A DNA stretch of 64,000 bases from Aradus depressus (taxonomy: Eukaryota; Arthropoda; Insecta; Hemiptera; Aradidae): contig OY759226.1 of assembly GCA_963662175.1 (NCBI GenBank), positions 26,566,065-26,630,064 of the forward strand, written 5' to 3'. The translations under genes and the position numbers were made by a program. This document shows positions 1 through 10,668 of this stretch, piece by piece. Below the pieces are notes generated by a model that was not told the DNA's origin, ran no database searches, and saw nothing but the letters and a program-made list of their open reading frames with translations. How positions within the stretch are numbered: the stretch's first letter is position 1; each line of letters opens with the position of its first letter.

Positions 1-113
1 TTTAAGTTTGCTTGCTTTCAAGAGGACAACGTATGAATTAGTATGAACATAAAACGGGGCGGACCTACAGATGTAAACAAAGCCGCTAGAGAAAAGGGAT
101 TAGTGTGTTGCGT
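1..113. other. 5' flank of the Jockey insertion
   Basis: No coding signal or known repeat recognised. The last bases contain AGTGTGTTG (102-110), which also occurs at the 3' end of the adjacent LINE. Confidence 0.5.
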
Positions 114-128
114 TCAAATCAAAACAAC
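114..128. repeat. Left target-site duplication of the Jockey LINE
   Basis: TCAAATCAAAACAAC is an exact 15-bp match to 4474-4488, the other side of the LINE. This is the size expected of a target-primed insertion. Confidence 0.9.
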
Positions 129-363
129 TACAGGTTGGCAGGAGTGTTGGGTGATGTCACGTACCCTATGTTGAGCAGAACGTTTAAGGATGCTAGGAAA
201 TTTGCTAATTCAATGTTTTATTTAACGTTTTTGTGAACTTTTGTTTGTTTAAACACGTAAACAAATTGTCTCAAGAAAATTTACCTTTTTATTATTTGAA
301 AAGTTATTTATACCCATAAAAGTGAGCAAAATTACTTACTTTTCACCCAAGTTACGGGTGAGA

Positions 364-1587
364 ATGAAACCCAACATCAACTCGACCGAAAAACCGGTCA
401 ACACGAAAAATGGACTCACAGATAACCTCAAAGCACGACTGAACAATACAGCTAACCCAGATCAGTCGAACTCACCCCAACTAGTGAGCCAGCCGAAGAG
501 ACCCTGTCCCCCAGAAGAAGACATGGAGTTCCCAGCACTCCCGGAGTCAGCCATACAGCTAGACGGAGAGCCCTCACCGGGGGCCAGCCACACCCAGCCC
601 AAGCGGAACAGGTACGCAATTCATTCCACTATACCCACGCACAACACATTCGCGCCACTCGCAGCACTCATCACCGACCAACACACTAACGATACCACCC
701 CACAGACCGAAAAACAACTTAAAATCCCCCCAATTTTCCTTTGTGAAGCCGACGATTTTCAAAAAGTACTGACAGACATTAAAAGTATCACAACATCTCC
801 CTTTGAAACAAAGCAATGCCACAAAAAAATTAAAATATCCCTTATGACATCTGAAGCCTTTAGGAAACTGACCAAATTTTACCAAACAAATGACGTAAAA
901 TACTATACTTTCCTGAACCCCGAGGATAGGAAACTTTCCGTTGTTATCCGAGGGGTTCCATACTCCCTGACTGAAACCGAAATCCAAGACGAACTAACCC
1001 CGACATACCCAGTCCTGAGTGTAACAAGGCTACTGAACAAGGACAAAGGCCCCACTCCACTGTGTGCTGTCGAGCTCCAGAATACTCCGGAGGGGAAAGC
1101 GATTTTTCAATTATCTCGTCTCTTTTAAACTATAGTGACTGTCGAACCGCGGAAGAGGTCTCAACGCATTGTGCAGTGGACGAATTGCCAGCAAGTGGGA
1201 CATAGTAAGAACTTCTGCCACCTTGACCCAAAATGTGTCAAGTGTGCAGGAGATCATCATTTCACAGCTTGCCCATCACGTACTCTCCAAGAGTCCCCAA
1301 TGTGCTCTAACTGTGGTGGAAGCCACCCCGCCAATTATAGAGGCTGTGAAACCTTCTTAAAACTTCAATCACGAATCACACACAGAAAACACATACCAAC
1401 CCACATTCATGACACAACAAATGCAAATCCATCTACTCCCCAACCAGTCTCAGAAAATCCTCCACAGCCACAGCAAAACATCCCCTCAGGAGCTAAATCA
1501 AACCCTTGGTTTACCCGGAGCAGACACCACACACAGACACCAGCAAGCACCCCTCATCAAACTAAACTCAACGAACAAGACCCCTAA
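364..1587 (+). pseudogene. Jockey ORF1 (gag-like nucleic-acid-binding protein), broken
   Basis: In Jockey-type LINEs ORF1 encodes an RNA-binding protein of the ribonucleoprotein particle. I start at the first in-frame ATG (364); the frame is open upstream to 322 but without ATG. The N-terminal third is polar and proline-rich. A conserved gag-like block runs around 940-1120. The C-terminal part has three zinc knuckles: WTNCQQVGHSKNFC (first Cys replaced by Trp), CVKCAGDHHFTAC and CSNCGGSHPANYRGC. Breaks: an in-frame TAA at 1126-1128 just before the knuckles, plus the Cys-to-Trp change (TGG). The reading frame continues unchanged past the stop to a TAA at 1585-1587. Confidence 0.9.
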
Positions 1588-1687
1588 TCAAACCTATTTG
1601 ACATACTACTAAATTTAATTAAACCTTTCATTCCCAAAATCAAATACTTCATTTTCACAACACTCAATAATATACTTTCTTCCAATT

Positions 1688-4395
1688 ATGGTCAGCCCTA
1701 ATTCCACAGTTGATCAAAATTTAACAATCCTAAATTGAAACGCGAATGGGTTGAAAGCAAAGCAACAGTCTTTCAGTAACCTCCTAACACGATACAACAT
1801 AGACATAGTTTGCCTAACAGAAACACACTTCAAAGCGACAGACACATTCAGACTGACAGGATACGTGACATACAGACGAGACAGACAAACCCGAATAGCC
1901 TCTGGAGGAGTAGCTGTTTGTGTGAAGAAAAAAATAAAGCATTCCCATCTACTTCTTCCTGAACTGGAGCACCTGGAGGCTGTCGGGATTCAACTGACAC
2001 TCACCAACAACAGACGACTCAACATCATCTCGGGATACCAACGACCAAACTTAAGAATAACACAGACAGACCTGTGTTCTAGCATTTTTACAGGAGACGC
2101 GACTGCACTTTTCGGGGACCTCAATAGCAAGCACACAATCTGGGGCTGCAGAAGAACCAATAACAATGGGGTCAGACTTTTGTCGTCCACAAACAACCTC
2201 GGTGTTCAGGTCTCAGCCCCAGACGAACCAACCTTCTACCCGTCACAACACAGATATCATCCAAACATCCTAGACATCACACTTATAAAAAATTTCACAT
2301 TCCCAATATATCACGAGACACTAACAGAACTCGATTCAGATTCCTTAACACATTCACAGCACACAAACACTACACCGAACCGCTTCCACGACTTATAACA
2401 GGAAAAATTGATTGGAAAACTTTTCAATGGGAAATGGATCAAACTCTTGAAATTCCAATCTACTACAATCACACAGACGACAAGGACTGGACAATACAGA
2501 CATTCACACAAACTGTTTACACATCTGTTCACAATGCTACATATCACCACTTCAAAGACAGACGACCACATATACATGACTCCATTCCCACTCAAATCCT
2601 AGCACTAATTCACGAAAAAAACACGGCTCGCAAACGCTGGCAAAGAACAAGAAGTGATGTAGATAAAAGAGACCTCAATCGCTTGACCCGACGGGTGAGA
2701 TGGGAGCTCGACAACCACAGAATTTTTAAGTACAGGGCTTACTTGACCGACATGACCCCCGGCGATAGTAGTCTCTGGAAAGAAACCCGACGAATTTTGA
2801 GACAAAACACATCCTTGCCCCCACTGACAGACGGACATCACACAGTGACGAGCGACGAAGACAAATGCGAAATCCTGGCAACACACCTCGAACAAAAGTA
2901 CCGCACACACGACACTGCTAACACAGACATGAACACCACAGTACACACATATCTATCCATACCGACACAAACTGTTGAAAATTTCATCAAGTTCACCACT
3001 CCCTCAGAAATCACAACATTAATAACAAACTTAGCAAACAACAAGGCCCCCGGTGAGGATCTCATTCCGAACATGGTGCTGAAGAAGCTGCCACCCAAGA
3101 GTATAGCCTTTCTAACCGGTCTGTTCAACGCATGCCTGCGATGCAGCTATTTTCCTCGGAATTGGAAAAACGCGGTTGTAATCGTCTTCCATAAACATGG
3201 TAAGCCCAAGCAAGAGCCGGACAGCTATCGGCCTATAAGCCTTCTGAACTCGTTGTCGAAGATCTTCGAACGACTAATATTGAGAAGACTGAGTTCTCAC
3301 CTGGAAAGCGCAGGAATTGTTCCAGCTCACCAGTTTGGTTTCAAACATAATCATTCATCTGTGCACCAGCTACAGAGGGTCTCGGAAAAGATTGTGAATG
3401 ATTTCGAACAGAAGACATATACAACCTCCGTCTTTTTTGATGTAGCTTCCGCGTTCGACTCGGTGTGGCATGAAGGTCTCCGCTATAAGCTGAGGAAGAC
3501 ATGGGCTCCACAGTACTAGGAAAAGATCGTTGATTCCTTTTTGGAGAACAGGACGTTTCAAGTGCGGGTCAACAACATCCTCAGCTCCAAGAGTAGTATT
3601 CTGGCGGGAGTGCCACAGGGAGCTATCCTCAGTCCCCTCCTCTTCAGCTTATACTGCTGCGACATCCCCGAGCCATGTAATACCACTCTAGCACTATACG
3701 CAGACGACACACTACTTATGTGTCAACATGAAGACCTCCAGACAGCAGTTGACCTGTTACAAACTTCTCTCAACCACGTCTCGACACGCGACGGTTCGCT
3801 CGATGGAAGCTTCAGTTGAACGCCAGTAAAACAGAAGCGAAGATTTTTGCCTTTCGCCGATTTTTCACAGAGGACCTGAGTAGGCTGCGGGTTGACGGAC
3901 TTCCCATTCCATGGAACCCTAAAGATCAGGCTGTCCGGTACCTTGGTGTATTCTTAGACACACGGCTCACGTGGAAACTTCACATCAACACAAAACTTAC
4001 ACAAGCATACACCCGTTTAAAACATCTCTATCCACTCATTAACCGCAACACACCCCTCAAACACTCTTGCACACTCGTACAAAGCGTTACTTCTCCCATT
4101 GTTAACATACGCCTGTCCAATATGGCATGGCGCCAGTCCTTCACTCACAACACGACTACAAACATTTCAGAACAAAATTCTTCGTGTGTCTCTGAATGCA
4201 CCATGGTTTATCCGAAACAGCCAAATCCATGAGGAACTGGGAGTTCCTCGGGTCGCAGCCTATTTAAGGTCCTTAGTAGATAACTACCACGGAAGACTAG
4301 GCCTGTGTTCTGGAGCAGCCCACTACAATCTTGGCCAGCCTACTCTCCACAGAAGGCTCAAACCAATATTATACCAAGACATTATTATTAATTAA
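1688..4395 (+). pseudogene. Jockey ORF2 (endonuclease-reverse transcriptase), broken
   Basis: ORF2 of a LINE nicks the target and reverse-transcribes the element RNA. ATG at 1688 opens the frame. The endonuclease domain shows LTETH (about 1817) and GDLNSKH (about 2115). The reverse transcriptase shows SYRPISLLN, FFDVASAFDSVWH (about 3436-3474), GVPQGAILSPLLF and the catalytic YADD at 3697-3708. The thumb region has YLGVFLDTRLTW, and the C-terminus has APWFIRNSQIHEELG. Breaks: TGA at 1736-1738; frameshift near 2330-2340 (frame 2 to 1); TAG at 3517-3519; frameshift near 3795 (frame 1 to 3); frameshift near 4090 (frame 3 to 1). All catalytic residues I can locate are still present, so decay looks neutral and recent to moderate. 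Confidence 0.92.
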
Positions 4396-4453
4396 TTTCA
4401 TTTTATATTTTCCATTTTATACTTTGTGTGAAGAACCAAGATGTTCTGGTCCA

Positions 4454-4459
4454 AATAAA
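4454..4459 (+). promoter_or_regulatory. Polyadenylation signal of the Jockey LINE
   Basis: AATAAA sits 14 nt before the 3' TSD and is followed by GTGTGTTGTTGTTG. A TTG-rich 3' end rather than poly(A) is known for several arthropod Jockey lineages. Confidence 0.6.
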
Positions 4460-4473
4460 GTGTGTTGTTGTTG

Positions 4474-4488
4474 TCAAATCAAAACAAC
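4474..4488. repeat. Right target-site duplication of the Jockey LINE
   Basis: Exact copy of 114-128. Confidence 0.9.
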
Positions 4489-4890
4489 CCTTCCCCCCAG
4501 TATTGTTATATTTTTGTGTTTACTTAAAATGGATAGTCCATTGCTTAGTGTAACGTGCATCAGTTACTATAAAATATTACATATTTCATCCCCTGGTTGA
4601 GTGTCCAATTTCGTGTCCAGTCCAATTTCGTGTCCAGTCGTAAATTCATTGGCAGTGACCTAAAATCATTCAGTGTTAACTCATAATAATTTATTAGTAA
4701 TAAATTTAATATTTTTTTAGCTGGCCTTCACCTTGATGCCAAATGTAGCAGGTCCCTTTACAGTAGAGGGTTAATGTTTGGAGACAGACACCATTGAAAA
4801 TATGCACTTGATATCTTCCTTATCTTCTTCGTTTGCCTTCCTTGCTAGATTTTTTTTAATGATGTGTTGATTGTAGATTTCTCCTGATAA
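4489..4890. other. Unassigned AT-rich spacer
   Basis: No convincing ORF. A short direct repeat of CCAATTTCGTGTCCAGTC occurs at about 4606-4638. Confidence 0.4.
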
Positions 4891-5010
4891 ATTCCGAAGG
4901 ACGACGTGCTCAAGGTTGTTGTTTTTTAAAGCAAGGTTTTAGGGCCTCGGCCGGGTCTTGAAGCCGCGTTCTTGAGCTTAGTTTGCTACCTCTGAGCTAT
5001 CGGCGCCCTC
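4891..5010 (-). repeat. SINE-A fragment (head and part of body)
   Basis: On the minus strand it starts GAGGGCGCCGATAGCTCAG (A box) and keeps a B-box region degraded to GCTTCAAGACC. The body is cut after the CCGAAGGACGACGTGC block. Confidence 0.85.
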
Positions 5011-5490
5011 AAAAATTCATATAATTTAGTTATATTTATTATATTATAATACTGTTAGTTTAGCTGAATACATTGAGTCTACTGAACCCAATGAAGGGAA
5101 CATCGATCGGTAAGCCGGCAATGAACTGGCAGGACGGCAGGTGGAGGACATTGTCCCTTGTGGGTCTCATCCGCCTAATTTCGTGGCCTGATATAGGTTA
5201 AGAACCTCGACTCCCCCTCCACCGGTACTTGGTAAGTTGCCCTAAAGTTTGCCCACTACCAACGTGCCCTTCCCATTACTCCCCCAATCATGAGGAAAGT
5301 TTTCATTTTACCGTCTCCACTGAGTTGGCTTCCTCTCTTTGGTAATCCTCACCCTCTACCCCCCTCCCCTCTCTCTCTCTATTACCATCCCAAACTACCC
5401 TTCAAAGTTATTTTAGACTAAATATGCCATTATTGTTGTGCAATCTGCAATATACAAGGTTTAAAATATTACGTTAAAATACAAACCGGT
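5011..5490. other. Unassigned spacer with CT-rich stretch
   Basis: A pyrimidine-rich run lies at about 5340-5390. No gene or known repeat identified. Confidence 0.4.
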
Positions 5491-5670
5491 CCATACCGAG
5501 CCTGTGATATACCAGGTACTCGTTAAAGGTGAATAAACGTTAGGGTAATTTACTCCGATAGTAGAGTCGGAGTCATGTCCACCAGAACGATGAAAGAGCG
5601 CTCTGGTAGTAGACGATATGACGTCGTAGTTAAAAGCCCGGGCATGAGTCACAATAACTTGACTAACTAC
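5491..5670 (+). repeat. SINE-A, 5'-truncated, ACTA-type tail
   Basis: Starts in the CCGAGCCTGT block, keeps the GAGCGCTCTGGTAGTAG and CCCGGGCATGAGTCA blocks, and ends ACAATAACTTGACTAACTAC. Confidence 0.88.
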
Positions 5671-5877
5671 GAACAGGTCACACAAGGGGTTCGGAGGTGA
5701 ACAATGCATTGGCATATATTATTTTAAACACTATTTTTGGGTTGTGTGAGATTTTGAATACTTTTTTTGGCCTTTTTTTAAAAATTAGCAATTATATACA
5801 TTTCGAATGGATGAGTGTATTATATATATTATATATTTATAATTAGACGATGTCATAGTTTCGTTTAATCTTCTTCT

Positions 5878-5985
5878 CCATAGATGAGCTGTGCAAAGTA
5901 TAGGAGAAGTTATGTAATCGGTAGGATGTTAAGTTTTTACCAGAATTTTCTGTTTTTTGACCCCTTCATTCCAAAAATATTAATT
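5878..5985 (+). repeat. R1 repeat, forward, one end
   Basis: GTATAGGAGAAGTTATGTAATCGG followed by the diagnostic 'GATGTTAAGTTTT...TTTCTG..TTTTTTGACCCC' layout, ending in a short poly(A). Confidence 0.7.
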
Positions 5986-6008
5986 AAAAAAAAAAACATT
6001 CCTGTCTC

Positions 6009-6260
6009 CAGGGGCGTAGCCAGGATTTTGAGCAGGGGGGGGGGGGGGGAGCAAAGTTAGGCTACGAGGGTGGGGGGTATAGACTCCCGGGGGCACAGCC
6101 CGCAGTTTCCCTGGTTAGCGTTGCAGACTTTTTGTTATTAATTTGGGAGACTCGGACCTCTAGAAGCTCCCCCTGAGGTAAATAACTGACTGTAATACTC
6201 ACATCCAATAGAGTGCATTTGCTGATGCTGCGCTTTGCATTTTTACTGCGCATGGAAAAT
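6009..6260 (+). other. Possible DNA-transposon terminus with poly-G run
   Basis: CAGGGGCGTAGCCAGG at 6009-6024 is a terminal motif I associate with DNA transposons in many animal genomes. A G tract follows at about 6037-6049, then a GGCTACGAGGGTGGGGGG echo. No transposase reading frame is recognised. The rest of 6260-6740 is AT-rich and unassigned. Confidence 0.35.
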
Positions 6261-6741
6261 CAGCTTTAAGAGTATAAAGTATAACATAAATGACGATTTT
6301 GAGCGAGGAAATGAAATGATGGAATTCATGTATATTTAAATAAATGTAATATGACTTGTTTTGTACATGTACATTTATGTAACAGCTGATTGCTGATTTA
6401 GGAATCAGACGCACGGAAATTTGAAGATCCTATGGTAACTTGCAAGCAATCCATTTTTATAAAAACTTTTTAGTTTATTTAATTTTTATCTTGGTTAACT
6501 TGGCTATGCCATTGCCTGTCTCTCTGTGATCTGTCTATTATATAGAACGAATATATCTATCAGGAAATGTACGTTAATTGAGAAACTCATAAGTAAAACA
6601 TCTAATAACTTTCAGTCTAAAGGACTTACGTTGGAATGCACATTTCGAAAAAAACAAAAAAAACAAATAAAAGATTCCAAATCTAAAGCTCCACTCGAGT
6701 ACTTCAATAAGAGAAAAAAAGAAAATAAGTAATTTTGACTC

Positions 6742-7011
6742 GGGAAGACCAGGCTGAGCCATGGATATCTGATGGCTCAGGAACCCCCTCTTCTGTGTCA
6801 GTCCTGTGGGGTCGGACTGTCTCTCAGACACATTCTAACTGAATGCATAGCATATAGTCCCTGGCGGGAGAATTTCAACCTTGCGGTGGATATTTCCGAA
6901 ATTCTATCCAATAATAGCTCCCAAATTACCCAACAATTTCATTTTCTCCACTTCATCTCCAATCTAAATTATATAAAACACAATTGTCTTCATCTCGTAG
7001 CTTTATTATAA
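6742..7011 (+). pseudogene. LINE ORF2 C-terminal stub (RNase H/I-type, zinc knuckle)
   Basis: The frame reads TRLSHGYLM, then CQSCGVGLSLRHILTEC, a C-x2-C...H...C knuckle that closes the ORF2 of I-group LINEs with an RNase H domain. TRLSHGYLM matches the usual end of that RNase H domain. The frame ends at TAA 7009-7011, followed by an AT-rich tail. Everything upstream is lost, as in 5'-truncated insertion. Confidence 0.8.
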
Positions 7012-7037
7012 TAAATATGCACTTAACTAACTAATAA

Positions 7038-7245
7038 CTACCAATAGAATGAATGTATCGACACGAAATTTTATGTGTGTATCTAGAACTCTCTGACGAT
7101 GACACCTGTAGATTCACAGCCAAATGGGGAAACCATAATGAAAGGTTTAGAGGAATAGTGGAAACTTAGTGCGTATATCCGTTCAAAATTTGTCAAAAAA
7201 ACCATTTAATGAGGTTGTGAAATTTTCAGTTTGGCCACGCCTATA
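7038..7245 (+). repeat. R1 repeat, internal part, forward
   Basis: AGAATGAATGTATCGACACGAAATTTTATG and 'CAGCCAAATGGGG' blocks match other R1 copies (for example 38130-38290). Both ends are missing. Confidence 0.7.
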
Positions 7246-7733
7246 ATATGAGGCCATACCATCTGATCTGGGATGACTAGAAGCACTAGTAGTTGGCCTC
7301 CAGGTTATTAGTGCAAACAGAGATTAATCACCATTATTCAAGTTCAGTGGTAGCCGACTACATGGAAAACCACTTTACACAATGGGTTCATTCAGTTAAT
7401 AAAAGTTTCATTAAGATCGTTTCACTCAACCTTATTGAGTTGTGGGCGAAGCTGTGTCGCGTCAATTTCAATGTTGTTCTGCGAATCCTCAAAGGCTAAT
7501 GTAGTGAGATGTGTTTTTATATCTCCGGCCGGAGTGTAAAAGCACATAAGTCAAAAATTGGTACCGGATTATTGCGATACATAAGTCAAAACTAGTTTAA
7601 TTTTATTTTGGTTTTAACGACATAAGTCATATAGCAGTTCTTCTGAGATAGAGAGAGGTTTGCCTGATAACCAAGTAAAAATGTTATACTTTCTCAACTT
7701 AGAAGTTGTTATACTTTCTTGTTCGTGTGTGAC
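7246..7733. other. Spacer with scattered ACATAAGTC motifs
   Basis: Single ACATAAGTC motifs occur near 7545, 7582, 7620 and 7737, leading into the tandem array. The short ORF at 7293-7499 shows no recognisable domain. Confidence 0.4.
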
Positions 7734-8140
7734 CACATAAGTCGACTTATGTGAAGAGGGTCATGTTGAACAAGCTTCCTTCTGCGGACTTATGTGAAGA
7801 GGGCCATGTTCAACAAGCTTCCTTCTGCGGACTTATGTGAAGAGGGCCATGTTCAACAAGCTTCCTTCTGCGGACTTATGTGAAGAGGGCCATGTTCAAC
7901 AAGCTTCCTTCTGCGGACTTATGTGAAGAGGGCCATGTTCAACAAGCTTCCTTCTGCGGACTTATGTGAAGAGGGCCATGTTCAACAAGCTTCCTTCTGC
8001 GGACTTATGTGAAGAGGGCCATGTTCAACAAGCTTCCTTCTGCGGACTTATGTGAAGAGGGCCATGTTCAACAAGCTTCCTTCTGCGGACTTATGTGAAG
8101 AGGGCCATGTTCAACAAGCTTCCTTCTGCAGACTTATGTG
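7734..8140. repeat. Tandem array, nine 43-bp units
   Basis: Units begin GACTTATGTGAAGAGG at 7744, 7787, 7830, 7873, 7916, 7959, 8002, 8045 and 8088, with a partial tenth at 8131. Units are nearly identical; only the first differs noticeably (TCATGTTGAA). The array starts on a perfect 20-bp palindrome, CACATAAGTCGACTTATGTG (7734-7753). A period of 43 is not a multiple of 3, so this is not a protein repeat. No other gene is visible from 8140 to 8650. Confidence 0.95.
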
Positions 8141-8654
8141 ATTCGGCACAACGCACTGGAGTACAGATGGGGAATGGGAGTTGTCTGTCTATGTGCCAAA
8201 ATATCCCGCGCTGTGCGGGAATAGCTCTCATTGGTAGAAAATTCTCACACAGATCAGCTGATCCACAACTTTCCTCCAATCATGCTGTAGTTTAGCAACA
8301 GAGTCACATTTCATTTCATTCTCTTTCCCTACTTGCAGCGGTGATAGAGTTCTTCTTGCTTGTTGTTGTTCTTTTTAGGTTTTTTCATTTTTTTTTTTTT
8401 TAAGTATTCCTTTGTTCCTTGCAAAATGTACTCGAGCAGAGTATTGAAAATTATGGCAGCTCTTAAATCATCAAAACAAAAAGGTATGAACCCTTATTAA
8501 GTACCTACCTATATAGTAAATAAAAATATTACGAGCTATCACAATAAAAACTGTTTTAATATGGCGAATGAATGATCCACATTTTAGTGTTATCAATTAG
8601 ATTATGTGTGGGGGATTTATATGAAAATGGTTTTTATAAACTAATTTTAGATAT

Positions 8655-8760
8655 ATTATAATAGGTTGTAAAATAAAAATGTCTCGACGTCTCACAGAGT
8701 TTTTATTATAATTTACTAGCCGGCTTTCGTGGTTGCCCTCATCAACAGGCAGTCTACAAA
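8655..8760 (-). repeat. pLTR-like repeat fragment
   Basis: On the minus strand: a GAGGGCAACCACGAAAGCCGGC block, then an ACTAGTAAATTATAATAAAAACTCTGTGAG-like stretch. It is homologous to the arms of the foldback at 40157-40850. The first box is degraded (CTGTTGA). Confidence 0.65.
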
Positions 8761-8860
8761 CAAACAAAACCAACTCCTTCAAAGCACTGGGACATGAGAG
8801 CCGGCTCAGCCTCGTTATTACACAATATCCAAAAAAGTAGGTACCTATTGAAAGTATAAA

Positions 8861-9063
8861 TTTTTTTTTTTTTTTGGCGTTATGTACGGTGCATATTAGC
8901 CATGTCAATGTGTTATTTAATTATATTTACTACATCCATGGCCCCGGGAGGGAGTTCTATCTACGAAATAAAACTTACTCCAGGACGGGATTCGACCCGC
9001 AAACCATAATGAGACCATGCGACCAAATCCCTACGCTCTAGCCCGCACGGCCACCATGGCTTC
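8861..9063 (-). repeat. SINE-B, complete, with TSD
   Basis: Poly(T) at the left (the poly(A) tail), the hairpin body, B box (here CGGGTCGAATCC), the variable-arm region and the GGTGGCCGTGCGGGC A-box region. Flanked by AAAGTATAAA at 8851-8860 and 9064-9073, a 10-bp TSD. One point change hits the B box. Confidence 0.88.
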
Positions 9064-9505
9064 AAAGTATAAAGTTAAACTGTAAGGAAGAAAGAAGAGT
9101 CTCAAAGAAATGTGAAGATAGAAGGGGGCGTAATATAATAACTGCCGATGTGATGAAAGTATTGACACGAAAATGCATGAGTTATTTGAGAATTTTAAGG
9201 ATGAAACACGGGAGGACGCGCTCAATAGTTGACTTACATGGGGGCGTCTCAATCCTCGATACTAAATTTTTTGTGGATAAATTCATTACATCAGCAGTTA
9301 TTTGAGGTTTCTTGTTGGCTAGTGTAATGTGTGTCGCTAACATGTTAGCGCATCATTTATTTCATTTTGATTTTGTTAGAGGTATATTTATATTTTCTTT
9401 AGTTATTAATTCTAATAATTATTATTGATATTACAATTATTCTCAATATTATTTCTGTAATTTATTTTTAAGTTGTATTTTACATAAACTGATCATATTA
9501 ACAAT

Positions 9506-9832
9506 TTGTGGGAGGAGCCTATGAATGTGGGAGTGGGGAGAAGTTGGTTCTACGACCGCTGGACAGTCTTCCATGGTCCTTCAGCCTGTGGACATCATGG
9601 TACTCCTCAAGGCCACCAACCCGCCGACTTCTCTCGTCAACCCGGATCGCCTTTCTGTGGACCTCTGAAGTCTGGTACCCGGTTCATCTGGTGTGACGGC
9701 GTCCTCAGCCTACTCCCAGATCTTCTCAGCCATCCTTCTCGGCTTTATTTGGAGATCAATTCATCAGCCCATCTTCCACATTCTCCCCTCCACATCCGGA
9801 GATGGTTAGAAGAGGAGGCTGATAATCAATAG
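9506..9832. other. GC-rich segment of unknown origin
   Basis: About 330 bp distinctly richer in GC than its surroundings and open in more than one frame (for example 9506-9832 plus strand). No domain is recognised in any frame on either strand. It ends exactly where an R1 copy begins, so it may be a captured fragment or part of an unknown element. Confidence 0.35.
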
Positions 9833-10080
9833 GTGTCATCGTCAGAGAGTTCTGGATACATATATAACATTTCGTGTCGATACATTCATTCTATCGATAG
9901 TTATCGTGTTCACAGACACATTTTTGGTATCAGTCGGAAAATATAAAATTCTGGTGAAAACACAACATCGAATTTCTGACCGATTGCATAACTTCCCCTA
10001 TACATCGTATTTTTGAGGCTGAAGCAAAGCTTGGTCAGTTAGTACTGAAGCTACTTTAGACTAATTTAAAAGCTTTGAAA
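9826..10080 (-). repeat. R1 repeat, reverse
   Basis: AATAGGTGTCATCGTCAGAG, TTTCGTGTCGATACATTCAT, GTTATCGTGTTCACAGACAC and the CCGATTGCATAACTTCCCC end block. Confidence 0.8.
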
Positions 10081-10565
10081 GTGTAATGGGGGATGGTTTA
10101 TCTGATTAAGGAAGCAAGCTCTGGGAGGGGGAATCGTTAGTCAACCAAGGCCCTCTTTAGTGGCGCCCCTAGCGGCCTGGCCTTCTACCAGAGAGCCAGG
10201 GAGGTTATCCAATTAGGCACATTAGCAAACTGGGTTCAGTCCCCTTTTGGTGACCGCCTTGCACACCGCCAGACACTATCTAATCATGTCAATGTTATGG
10301 GCACCAAATTACTCCCACTGACACAAATTACTGTACCGATTATCCACTGAGTTTGTTTCAGTAATATAAAGTGAGCAATAGGGCTTGAAATTCGAGCAAA
10401 AATACAAAACAGTAACTTAGGACAAGAGAAAGGAAAACCATTTCTTAAAAGTGAAGAATTGATTGTTTAAGTGATAGCGAACTGCCTGATGGACTGGAGA
10501 GTACGAAAAAAGGACGAAGGATGTTGAGGGAAGTCGGGTAAAGAAAAAAACTCAGTACTTGGACA
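10081..10565. other. Unassigned spacer
   Basis: Includes a GC-richer stretch at 10130-10270. No gene or named repeat supported. Confidence 0.35.
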
Positions 10566-10624
10566 ACTTGAGTGGATATGTGTGGTGAAGATGTTACAAA
10601 CACTTACCACACATCCACTCAAGT
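10566..10624. repeat. Perfect-type hairpin, about 19-bp stem
   Basis: ACTTGAGTGGAT(AT)GTGTGGT at 10566-10586 pairs with 10606-10624; the left arm carries one extra AT. The left-arm motif recurs at about 58102 as ACTTGAGTGGATGAGTGTGG. Confidence 0.8.
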
Positions 10625-10668
10625 CATTTTAAGGCCCTGAAAAACGCGGACATATTGTGGAACTTGTA

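Larger units (their letters stand above)
129..4473 (+). mobile_element. Near full-length Jockey-clade LINE, inactivated
   Basis: A non-LTR retrotransposon of about 4.35 kb bounded by a perfect 15-bp target-site duplication. It has a 5' UTR (129-363), a gag-like ORF1 with three CCHC-type knuckles, an ORF2 with apurinic-type endonuclease followed by reverse transcriptase, and a short 3' UTR ending in AATAAA and a TTG-rich tail instead of poly(A). The ORF order, the knuckles and the ORF2 C-terminal block (APWFIRN...LHEELG type) are typical of the Jockey clade. Both ORFs contain nonsense codons and ORF2 has three frameshifts, so this copy cannot produce its own proteins. The exact TSD implies it has not been rearranged since insertion. 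Confidence 0.93.

Noticed and set aside
7744..8140. Possible CRISPR-like array
   Set aside because: The 43-bp units are directly contiguous with no spacers, and the context is eukaryotic. This is an ordinary tandem repeat.
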